A DNA stretch of 6,043 nucleotides, from positions 1-6,043 of the forward strand of contig QWPO01000106.1 of assembly GCA_003669255.1 (NCBI GenBank), read 5' to 3'. Each line of letters starts with the position of its first letter. Position 1 is the stretch's first letter. The notes under the pieces are model-generated. The model was not told where the DNA came from and searched no databases. It worked only from the letters and a program-made list of their open reading frames with translations. The position numbers were made by a program, and so were the translations under genes. This DNA comes from Planctomycetota bacterium (GTDB lineage: Bacteria; Planctomycetota; Planctomycetia; Pirellulales; UBA1268). Below are positions 1 through 5,833 of the stretch, in pieces.

Positions 1-87
1 AGCCACGAGGAAATCTTTCTCGATCTGCATTCACACCTGCCCAAGGAAATGGTCTACGAGCGCGAACTGCTCATCTGCCGCATGTGA
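1..87 (+). CDS. C-terminal end of an unrecognised protein (partial)
   Basis: Frame 1 is open from the first base of the window and closes at a TGA at 85-87, giving the last 28 residues of a protein whose start lies outside. The visible tail is mixed-charge, ends in ELLICRM, and has no membrane segment, sorting signal or motif I recognise. It lies on the same strand as the transporter that follows, 114 bases upstream of its start. That gap is long enough for a separate promoter, so co-transcription is uncertain. It is called coding because the frame is open and ends just before the next gene's upstream region, which is modest evidence. No function is assigned. Confidence 0.55.
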   Translation, partial: SHEEIFLDLHSHLPKEMVYERELLICRM

Positions 88-90
88 CGA

Positions 91-131
91 CCGTCGGCAC
101 GTCACGAGATGCCGTCGGCTCAAAGTTTGAG
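91..131. promoter_or_regulatory. Palindrome and direct repeats upstream of the transporter; candidate operator
   Basis: CTCAAAGTTTGAG at 119-131 is a perfect 6+1+6 inverted repeat lying 70 bases before the transporter start. The octamer CCGTCGGC occurs twice just upstream, at 91-98 and 112-119, exactly 21 bases apart (two helical turns), and the second copy touches the palindrome. GntR-family dimers usually bind short palindromes near their own operon, and such a regulator is encoded downstream of the transporter. Assigning this site to that regulator is inference. No convincing -35/-10 pair was seen between here and 202. Confidence 0.35.
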
Positions 132-201
132 ACCGCCCCCCGCCATCCTGGTCCCTGTTCATCGACCACTTCTCCTTTGCTTTCACTGTCGCGAGGTCCG
201 A

Positions 202-1608
202 ATGTCTTCATCGACGTCTCAGCACTCAACGGGTTCGCACCACGCGTCGAAGTCACCGGGCGGAGACGTAGCGGCCCGCCGGATTCTCATCGGACTCTTG
301 GTGGGAGGGGTGCTGGGGTTGGCCGCCAACGTGCTGCTCCGGCCCGGCGTTCTAAGTGACGGAGTGGCCGCCTGGGATCTGAACGGCGACGGTGTGCACG
401 ACGGACTCGACTGGTTCTGCCAGAACGTGACCACGGTGATCGGCCGGCTCTTCCTTCGGCTGATGACCGCGGTGGTGGTGCCGCTGGTGGTTTCGGCTCT
501 CGCCCTGGCGGTCGTGGAGATCGGCGACCTGCGAAAACTCGGTCGCATTGGACTGCGAACGCTGCTCTTTTCCGGCATTCTCTCCGCCACTGCCGTGCTG
601 CTGGGCCTCACACTGGTCAATGTGATCCGGCCCGGCGAATCGCTTTCGACAGAGGCCAGGCAGACGCTCGTGGAGCGAAACGCGGCGGGCTCGGCCGACG
701 TCGCTCAGAAGGCGAGCAAGGCGAAGTCGGTTCGCGACATCGTGATCGACATGGTTCCGGAGAATCCACTTCAGGAGATGGCCGGCGCGGTCGACGGAAG
801 CTCCAAGGGCAACGGGATGCTGGCCGTGATGGTCGCGTCGTTGCTCCTGGGAGCCGCGTTGGCGGCGAAGCCGACCGAGGGCCGCGGGGTGATTGTCTGG
901 CTCGAAGGATTGAACTCGGTGGCCATGACGATCATCGGCTGGGCGATGACGTTGGCACCGCTGGGAGCGGGCTGCCTCGTGTTCTCGATCGTAGCGACAC
1001 TGGGATTCCAGGTACTGGTCACGCTCTTCTGGTTCGCCCTCACCGTGCTCCTGGGGCTCTTGCTGCAGTTGGTCGTGGTCTATCCTCTGGTGCTGACGCT
1101 CTTTAGCAGGATCAGTCCCCTCACGTTTTTTATCAAGATCGCCGAAGCGATGCAGGTGGCGTTCGGAACGTCGTCCTCAAACGCCACGCTGCCCACAGCC
1201 CTGCGGGTGGCGGAAGACAACCTGCGACTGCCCCGCGAGAAGGCCCGTTTCGTGCTCACGGTGGGGGCGACTGGAAATCAGAACGGAACCGCCCTCTACG
1301 AGGGCGTCGTCGTGCTGTTCCTTGCCCAGGTCTTCGGCGTGCAGCTGTCGCTGGCACAGCAGGTGACGGTGGTGTTGATGTCGATCCTTGCGGGAATCGG
1401 CACGGCAGGCGTTCCCGGCGGATCCTTGCCTTTGATCGTGGTGCTGATGCGGTCGGTAGGTGTGCCCGGGGAAGGTATCGGGATCATCATGGGCGTCGAT
1501 CGGATTCTCGACATGTGCCGTACGGTGCTGAACGTGACGGGCGACCTGGTGGTGGCCACGTGCGTCTCTGGAGGCTCCGAGGATCTAGACGGGGAGAGCC
1601 TATCGTGA
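202..1608 (+). CDS. Dicarboxylate/amino acid:cation symporter (SDF/DAACS family)
   Basis: This is a 468-residue inner-membrane secondary transporter related to GltPh and GltP, which take up dicarboxylates or acidic amino acids with Na+ or H+. Family signatures are visible in order. The HP1 tip is SSSNATLP at 324-331. The TM7 motif is NQNGT at 359-363, where the family norm is NMDGT. The HP2 tip is GTAGVPGG at 400-407. TM8 keeps D433, D437, R440, T441, N444 and D448, matching GltPh D390, D394, R397, T398, N401 and D405. The retained TM8 arginine suggests an acidic substrate. TM1 spans about 27-46 and TM2 about 79-107. The loop between them carries D-x-N-x-D-G-x-x-D-x-x-D at 59-70, like a dockerin or EF-hand calcium loop. 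The ATG at 202 is chosen because GAGG at 193-196 sits 5 bases upstream. An ATG at 109 would add 31 atypical residues without a clear ribosome site. The GntR-type regulator downstream may control it. Confidence 0.93.
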   Translation: MSSSTSQHSTGSHHASKSPGGDVAARRILIGLLVGGVLGLAANVLLRPGVLSDGVAAWDLNGDGVHDGLDWFCQNVTTVIGRLFLRLMTAVVVPLVVSALALAVVEIGDLRKLGRIGLRTLLFSGILSATAVLLGLTLVNVIRPGESLSTEARQTLVERNAAGSADVAQKASKAKSVRDIVIDMVPENPLQEMAGAVDGSSKGNGMLAVMVASLLLGAALAAKPTEGRGVIVWLEGLNSVAMTIIGWAMTLAPLGAGCLVFSIVATLGFQVLVTLFWFALTVLLGLLLQLVVVYPLVLTLFSRISPLTFFIKIAEAMQVAFGTSSSNATLPTALRVAEDNLRLPREKARFVLTVGATGNQNGTALYEGVVVLFLAQVFGVQLSLAQQVTVVLMSILAGIGTAGVPGGSLPLIVVLMRSVGVPGEGIGIIMGVDRILDMCRTVLNVTGDLVVATCVSGGSEDLDGESLS

Positions 1609-1610
1609 CT

Positions 1611-1644
1611 CAGCTGATCCTTGCGGTACGATCGGCTGTCTTTT
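1611..1644 (+). terminator. Hairpin with T-rich tail after the transporter; candidate terminator or attenuator
   Basis: CAGCTGATC at 1611-1619 pairs with GATCGGCTG at 1630-1638, giving a continuous 9-bp stem with one G-U pair and a 10-base loop. TCTTTTG follows at once. The stem starts two bases after the transporter stop codon. This is the usual layout of a Rho-independent terminator, but the T-run is short and interrupted and the stem is only moderately GC-rich. The regulator gene starts about 20-70 bases further on, so partial termination that lets some transcripts through is plausible. Confidence 0.45.
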
Positions 1645-1666
1645 GCAGACTCTCGGCGATGGTACT

Positions 1667-2413
1667 ATGAATGTGACGGGCTCTCTCGCGACTTCGACTC
1701 CTATGAAGCGAATGGTGGAATCGTCTCTTATCGCAAACTTTGCTCCTGTCGCCTTGGAAACTCGGCGAGCCCTGCGGCATGAAGTGGTCCGCCGCCTGCT
1801 CCTCGAGATCTTTCGGGGAAACCTTCCCGCTGGCACCCGGCTCATCACCCAGAAGCTTTCCAAACAACTGGGAGTCAGTGCGACCCCGCTCCGCGAGGCC
1901 CTCGTGGAACTCGAGTCGATCGGGATGGTCGAAATTAGCCACAATCGTGGTGCCGTTGCGGCGGCGTTCGGCCCCGCTGAGCTTCGCGGCATTTATCAAC
2001 TCCGTCGCGTGCTGGAGACTGAAGCGGCCCGCTGCGCCTGTGGCCGCATCAACCGCGAGGTACTCATCGCATCCCTTGAGGAAATGCGTGAATATGCTGG
2101 CCGCCGTTCGAAGTCCGCCGCCTGGCTCCAATCCGTCATGGCGGCCGATGCTCGCTTTCATGCCACGATCGCGGTCGCCTGCGACAGTCCGCGGTTGGCC
2201 AGGGAGATCGACCGTTATGCGCTTTTGATACAGACCATTAGCGAAGCCATCGGCAACAAGTTCCGCAGTAAGGAAGACGGCATTCGTGAGCACATCGCGA
2301 TACTCGAGGCATTGCTTACAGAGGATTCCGATCGGTGCGCCACGGCCATGGCTCAGCATATTGAGGCCACCGCGAATCGAGCGATGGGCGTGATGTTTCC
2401 CGAGTCGCGTTAG
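1667..2413 (+). CDS. GntR-family transcriptional regulator, FadR/FCD subfamily
   Basis: This is a 248-residue cytoplasmic DNA-binding regulator. An N-terminal winged helix-turn-helix spans about residues 35-100. It includes the typical recognition region LGVSATPLREAL at 68-79, then the wing around 87-99. An all-helical FCD ligand-binding domain covers about 105-240. Its metal-site residues are all present: D161 and H165 in DARFH, then H209 and H231. FCD regulators usually sense small carboxylates or related metabolites, which fits the neighbouring dicarboxylate-type transporter. The actual ligand and the target are inference. The start is uncertain because no ribosome site is clear. The ATG at 1667 is used, ATGs at 1703 and 1712 are equally possible, and a TTG at 1643 lies within the T-rich tail of the preceding hairpin. 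All of these keep the DNA-binding domain complete. The gene lies 58 bases after the transporter stop. Confidence 0.9.
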   Translation: MNVTGSLATSTPMKRMVESSLIANFAPVALETRRALRHEVVRRLLLEIFRGNLPAGTRLITQKLSKQLGVSATPLREALVELESIGMVEISHNRGAVAAAFGPAELRGIYQLRRVLETEAARCACGRINREVLIASLEEMREYAGRRSKSAAWLQSVMAADARFHATIAVACDSPRLAREIDRYALLIQTISEAIGNKFRSKEDGIREHIAILEALLTEDSDRCATAMAQHIEATANRAMGVMFPESR

Positions 2414-2419
2414 CGACTC
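2402..2419 (+). terminator. Short hairpin over the regulator's stop codon; weak terminator candidate
   Basis: GAGTCGC at 2402-2408 and GCGACTC at 2413-2419 form a perfect 7-bp inverted repeat around the loop GTTA. The TAG stop codon lies across the loop and the first base of the right arm. No T-run follows, so it is not a standard intrinsic terminator. It may protect the mRNA end, or be chance in GC-rich sequence. Confidence 0.25.
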
Positions 2420-2870
2420 TCGGCCGCGTTTCCTCGGCAGGATGCCAGAGAACATGGTGCACGGTTCAAGCCGTCTACTCCTTCCACTGCGGCAGGCTCG
2501 CCTCAGCGGCTCCATTCTTCTCAGGTGGCATTCTCGTTGCCCATTCTTGCATCAACTCATGCCCGACAAGCGGGCGACTCACCGTGCGGACTGCGGTTCA
2601 TGAGACGGAATCCGAGCGTGGTGAACAACCTGCTCCCGAGCCCGACCGCCCTGGTTTCGCCCGAAGAACATGCGGTGCGGGAGGAGGTGCGTGCCCGGCG
2701 TCACGGTCGCCTCGCTCATGAGAGCACGTTGCTGGCACGATTTTTGCTCTTCCGCGATCAAGTCGCTGGCAGTTTCTCTGAGCGGCAGACGGGCTCTTGA
2801 GAAAAACACCTTGAGCACCCCTTCGATGCCAGGATTCTTGCTCCTTGTGAGGCCGTGCCGGCTCGCCTAG
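2414..2870. other. Intergenic stretch with no recognised gene
   Basis: About 450 bases separate the regulator from the promoter region of the next gene. Two ORFs overlap on opposite strands: a 91-codon one from a GTG at 2525 (plus strand) and a 79-codon one covering 2579-2818 (minus strand). Neither has a convincing ribosome binding site, signal sequence or motif known to me, and the plus frame is rich in arginine, as out-of-frame reading of GC-rich DNA often is. A small hairpin (GCCCG/CGGGC, 2561-2575) has no T-run. No tRNA, rRNA, CRISPR or insertion-sequence ends were seen. It could be a long regulatory region, a decayed gene or an unrecognised RNA. The sequence does not decide between these. 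Confidence 0.4.
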
Positions 2871-2873
2871 ACT

Positions 2874-2902
2874 TTTTCAGGGGCGAATATATTCTATCTA
2901 AT
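2874..2902 (+). promoter_or_regulatory. Candidate sigma-70-type promoter for the PEP-CTERM gene
   Basis: TTTTCA at 2874-2879 (4 of 6 to the -35 consensus) and TCTAAT at 2897-2902 (5 of 6 to the -10 consensus) are 17 bases apart, inside a conspicuous AT-rich island in otherwise GC-rich DNA. Transcription would begin near 2909 and give a leader of about 88 bases. The leader contains the inverted repeat GTTCGA (2927-2932) / TCGAAC (2943-2948), which may be an operator or an RNA hairpin. Planctomycete promoters do not always follow this consensus, so this remains a candidate. Confidence 0.45.
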
Positions 2903-2981
2903 CTTCTGGGGATTGGCGTTCTCGGTGTTCGACGAGTTTCATTCGAACGAGCCAAGATTCGGTGGGGCGAACAGAGAGCAC

Positions 2982-2988
2982 AAAGGAG
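2982..2988 (+). promoter_or_regulatory. Ribosome binding site that fixes the PEP-CTERM start
   Basis: AAAGGAG lies 8 bases before the ATG at 2997. It selects this start over an upstream in-frame TTG at 2913, because the resulting protein then begins directly with a normal signal peptide. Confidence 0.8.
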
Positions 2989-2996
2989 TCGGGGCG

Positions 2997-5828
2997 ATGC
3001 GTGTCGCTGTGAAGCAACGGTTGGCGATCTTCGGCGTCGGCATCATCCTGGCCTTGGTGCCGCCTCTCGCCGCGGCCCAGGATATCGTGACGTACGTCGG
3101 CGGCACAGGCGCAACGACCACAAGCCAGCAAAGTTGGACGCAGCCGGGCAACTGGACTTCCGGCTCGATCCCGTGCGGCCCGGCCGTCTGGGCCAAAATC
3201 AATCCTTCCGGAAGCGCTGGCTCGACGCTCCGAATCCTCTACTCATCCGCGTCGCTTACCGCGTTGACCGGCACAACGAACGTGCTGAACGTGGCCGCTT
3301 TGACATTTCCGCAGACGCTCGTGAGTGCGTCGACGACCTACGCCATCCAGAACAATGGCACGACGCCCGGCACCAAGGGCACGCTGAGGTTCTACGGCGT
3401 CGACACCACGATCGGCGGGCAACCCCGCAGGCTCATCATCGACAATAGCACGACGCTCACCGACGTTGCCTTCACGCAGACCAACCAGGGCCAGGAGTTT
3501 GAACTCAATACCTCCGGGGCAATCAACGTCGCCGCCAACACGCAACTCTCGCTGTCCACCATGATCCGCCAGGACGGCACCGCACGATCGATCACGAAGA
3601 TCGGAGACGGCGTCCTGTCGTTTAACGGAACGGGAAACCAATCCAATCTCAGCACCTACTCGGGCGGCTTCGTCCTGGATGGCGGCGTCGTGCAGTGGGC
3701 ATCGAGCGGTACTGCCGGAGTGGGCACGCCCTTCGGGCTCGGAAATCTTATGTTGCGCAGCGGCACACTCCGGTCCACTGGGACCAGCGGCAGATCGATC
3801 TACAACGGCGTCGTGCTGGACGGTTCGGTGACGATCGGCTCGACAGCATCGGGCTTCACGGGAAGCGTCACGGTTAGCAACAACGGTTCGGCCGGCACGT
3901 TGATCACAGGGACTAGCAACCTGACAATCGCCGATGGCGGCACGGTGGATTGGCAGCAGGCCATGAGCGGCACCGGCAGCCTGCGGAAGGCGGGAGCAGG
4001 CACGCTGCAATTGTCGGGCAGTTCGCAACTGAGCACCTATTCGGGCGGTTTCGTGGTCGACGGAGGACTCGTCCAGTGGACGAACAGTGGCTCGACTGGA
4101 ACCAACACTCCGTTCGGACTGGGCAGGCTGACGCTACGAAGCGGAACGCTCCGCTCGACGGGCACTTCGAGTCGATCGATCAACACCAGCGTGCTGCTGG
4201 ATGGCTCGGCCACGTTTGGTTCGACCGACACCGGATTCACCGGTGAGGTTTCCGTCAACAGTGCGGCGGGAACTCTTACCACGACGATTGCGAGGGATAG
4301 CACCCTGACGATCGTGGAGGGCGGATCCACCGCCTGGCATCAAGCGATGAGCGGATCCGGAGGTCTGACGAAAGCCGGGGGCGGAATCCTGCGACTCTCC
4401 GGGATCGGCGGCAACGCGGCGTATGCGGGTAACACAGTCGTGCAGGCCGGTACCCTCGTGGTGGACGGGAGCCTGACGTCGCCGGAAGCGGTCTCGGTGC
4501 TCGCCGGGGCGACGCTGCAGGGTTCGGGCACGGTCACGGGCTTTACGACGATCCAGGCCGATGCAACGCTCTCCCCGGGAACAGGTCCTGGAACACTCAC
4601 CGGTGGCAACATCGCCTGGAATGCGGGCGGCAACTACAACTGGCAAATGCTCTCGGGCAGCGGCGCGGCGGGGTCGGCAAACGCCTGGGATCTTGTGAAC
4701 TCGAGCGGCACGCTGGCCATCGCTGCCACGAGCGTCAATCCCTTCCGTCTCAATCTATGGACGCTCTCGGGCACGGCTCCCGACGTGAGTGGGACCGCTT
4801 CCAACTTCGAACCCTCGCAGAAAAGTTACCTATGGCCGATTGCGTCGGCGAGTGGCGGGATCACCGGTTTCGCAGCCAACAAGTTCGCGATCACTACGTC
4901 CGCCACCAACGGGACGGGCGGATTCGCCAACGACCTCGAAGGCGGCTCATTTAGCGTCACGCAGGTCGGCAACACGCTCGCATTGCTGTTCACGTCCACC
5001 GCCGCGGTTGGGCCAACAATCACGATCGATGTCGCGGGCGGCCAGCAGACCCAGGCGCGGGTAGGGTGGCCGCTGCTGACGGGCACATACGCGGTTGCCA
5101 AGGGAGGCGATGGCACCCTCGTCGTCGATCAGGCTAATACGCTCTCAGGGGCCACGCGCGTGCAGGGAGGCATGTTGCAACTCGCCAACGCCGCAGCGCT
5201 GGCATCGAGCAGGATCACGCCTATCGCCGGCGGCACCGTGTCGCTCACTCCCTATCTCGAAACAACAGTCGGCGGCCTCGCCCCAAATGCCGGTGGCCTG
5301 ATCGACCTGGGTAGTGGCAAAGTGACCGTGGCGAGTGGCCTGACGGCGAGCGGCCTGGTAACGGCGATCATGACGGGCCGTGGTGACGGCTCCTGGACCG
5401 GTACGAGTGGCATCACCTCGAGCGTGGCGGCGGCTGATGTGGCCGTGAGTGTCCCTAGGGCCGTCGGCTGGCTCGACAACGGCGACGGCTCGGTGACGGC
5501 GGCTTTTGCTGCGCCCGGCGACACCAACCTCGACTGGCAGGTCGACGTCCTCGACGCGAGCAACTTCTTGTCCTTCGGCAAGTACGACACCGGGCTTCCA
5601 GCGATTTGGCTGGAGGGAGACTTCAACTACGACGGCGTGGTGGACGTCCTCGACGCCGCCGACTTCTTCGGGACGGGTCTCTACGACACCGGGATCTACA
5701 ACCCGCCCGCCGGGGTCGTGGGAGCCGTCGCGGCGGTGCCAGAGCCTAGAAGCGCGGTCTTCATGGTACTTGCCGCTGCGGTCGGTATGTGCCAAGTTGC
5801 CAGGCAACGCCGGTTGATCAGGAGGTGA
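2997..5828 (+). CDS. Secreted PEP-CTERM protein with autotransporter-type beta-strand repeats and dockerin-like motif
   Basis: This is a 943-residue exported protein. A signal peptide covers 1-27: basic n-region, hydrophobic 9-25, probable cleavage at AAA|QD. A Ser/Thr/Gly/Asn-rich, beta-rich body follows. Repeats of the autotransporter-associated beta-strand type, with the core K-x-G-x-G-x-L-x-L-x-G, begin near K201, K331, K459 and K702. The stretch 218-469 is a tandem duplication. Near the end, D-x-N-x-D-x-x-x-D-x-x-D occurs twice (842-853 and 875-886) with matching flanks, as in dockerin type I calcium loops. The last 30 residues are VPEP (914-917), a hydrophobic stretch and an Arg-rich tail. 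That is a PEP-CTERM signal, which an exosortase recognises in systems where this is known. No autotransporter beta-barrel is present, so the repeats must be exported by the general secretory route. The probable role is a beta-solenoid surface or matrix protein. Its ligand and exact role are unknown. Confidence 0.9.
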   Translation: MRVAVKQRLAIFGVGIILALVPPLAAAQDIVTYVGGTGATTTSQQSWTQPGNWTSGSIPCGPAVWAKINPSGSAGSTLRILYSSASLTALTGTTNVLNVAALTFPQTLVSASTTYAIQNNGTTPGTKGTLRFYGVDTTIGGQPRRLIIDNSTTLTDVAFTQTNQGQEFELNTSGAINVAANTQLSLSTMIRQDGTARSITKIGDGVLSFNGTGNQSNLSTYSGGFVLDGGVVQWASSGTAGVGTPFGLGNLMLRSGTLRSTGTSGRSIYNGVVLDGSVTIGSTASGFTGSVTVSNNGSAGTLITGTSNLTIADGGTVDWQQAMSGTGSLRKAGAGTLQLSGSSQLSTYSGGFVVDGGLVQWTNSGSTGTNTPFGLGRLTLRSGTLRSTGTSSRSINTSVLLDGSATFGSTDTGFTGEVSVNSAAGTLTTTIARDSTLTIVEGGSTAWHQAMSGSGGLTKAGGGILRLSGIGGNAAYAGNTVVQAGTLVVDGSLTSPEAVSVLAGATLQGSGTVTGFTTIQADATLSPGTGPGTLTGGNIAWNAGGNYNWQMLSGSGAAGSANAWDLVNSSGTLAIAATSVNPFRLNLWTLSGTAPDVSGTASNFEPSQKSYLWPIASASGGITGFAANKFAITTSATNGTGGFANDLEGGSFSVTQVGNTLALLFTSTAAVGPTITIDVAGGQQTQARVGWPLLTGTYAVAKGGDGTLVVDQANTLSGATRVQGGMLQLANAAALASSRITPIAGGTVSLTPYLETTVGGLAPNAGGLIDLGSGKVTVASGLTASGLVTAIMTGRGDGSWTGTSGITSSVAAADVAVSVPRAVGWLDNGDGSVTAAFAAPGDTNLDWQVDVLDASNFLSFGKYDTGLPAIWLEGDFNYDGVVDVLDAADFFGTGLYDTGIYNPPAGVVGAVAAVPEPRSAVFMVLAAAVGMCQVARQRRLIRR
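3648..4028 (+). repeat. Tandem repeat unit 1 of the PEP-CTERM protein
   Basis: This encodes residues 218-344, starting at LSTYSGGF and containing TPFGLG, LRSGTLRSTGTS and QAMSGTG. It aligns over its whole length with the unit that follows, at roughly 60-65% amino-acid identity counted by eye. The unit is about 127 residues and ends inside an autotransporter-type beta-strand repeat core. Confidence 0.85.
4029..4403 (+). repeat. Tandem repeat unit 2 of the PEP-CTERM protein
   Basis: This encodes residues 345-469, starting at LSTYSGGF with the same landmarks TPFGLG, LRSGTLRSTGTS and QAMSGSG. It directly abuts unit 1. Most differences are substitutions, with a small length change around residues 430-440. 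This indicates an old in-frame duplication rather than a recent one or an assembly artefact. Confidence 0.85.
5821..5825 (+). promoter_or_regulatory. Ribosome binding site overlapping the end of the PEP-CTERM gene
   Basis: GGAGG lies in the last two codons of the PEP-CTERM gene, within AGGAGGTGA that includes its stop, and 8 bases before the next ATG at 5834. This near-perfect anti-SD match sets the start of the DUF1559 gene and suggests translational coupling. Confidence 0.8.
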
Positions 5829-5833
5829 CTGCC

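Noticed and set aside
109..201. Upstream ATG start for the transporter (31 extra residues)
   Set aside because: There is no clear ribosome site, the extension is unlike family N-termini and it would overlap the palindrome. The ATG at 202 has GAGG 5 bases upstream.
1610..2515. 301-codon minus-strand ORF opposite the regulator
   Set aside because: The plus strand encodes a complete GntR/FCD protein with all key residues. The minus frame shows no recognised domain and is an antisense shadow.
2525..2800. 91-codon plus-strand ORF starting at a GTG
   Set aside because: There is no ribosome site, no motif, Arg-rich composition, and a comparable ORF runs on the opposite strand. Kept only as a note in the intergenic entry.
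2850..2877. Possible terminator: AGGC/GCCT arms followed by TTTTT
   Set aside because: The stem has only four pairs with a mismatched interior, and the T-run better fits the AT-rich promoter region.
2913..2996. TTG start giving 28 extra residues on the PEP-CTERM protein
   Set aside because: It would bury the signal peptide. The ATG at 2997 has AAAGGAG 8 bases upstream and begins directly with a normal signal peptide.
2416..2996. CRISPR array, tRNA or insertion-sequence ends
   Set aside because: No regularly spaced repeats, no cloverleaf-like pattern, and no terminal inverted repeats with target duplication were seen by eye.
3243..4028. 261-codon minus-strand ORF opposite the repeat region
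   Set aside because: It is an antisense shadow of a GC-rich repetitive coding region. Long open frames there are expected and no motif is visible.
5145..5807. 220-codon minus-strand ORF opposite the dockerin/PEP-CTERM end
   Set aside because: It is a shadow. The plus frame has unmistakable dockerin-like and PEP-CTERM motifs.
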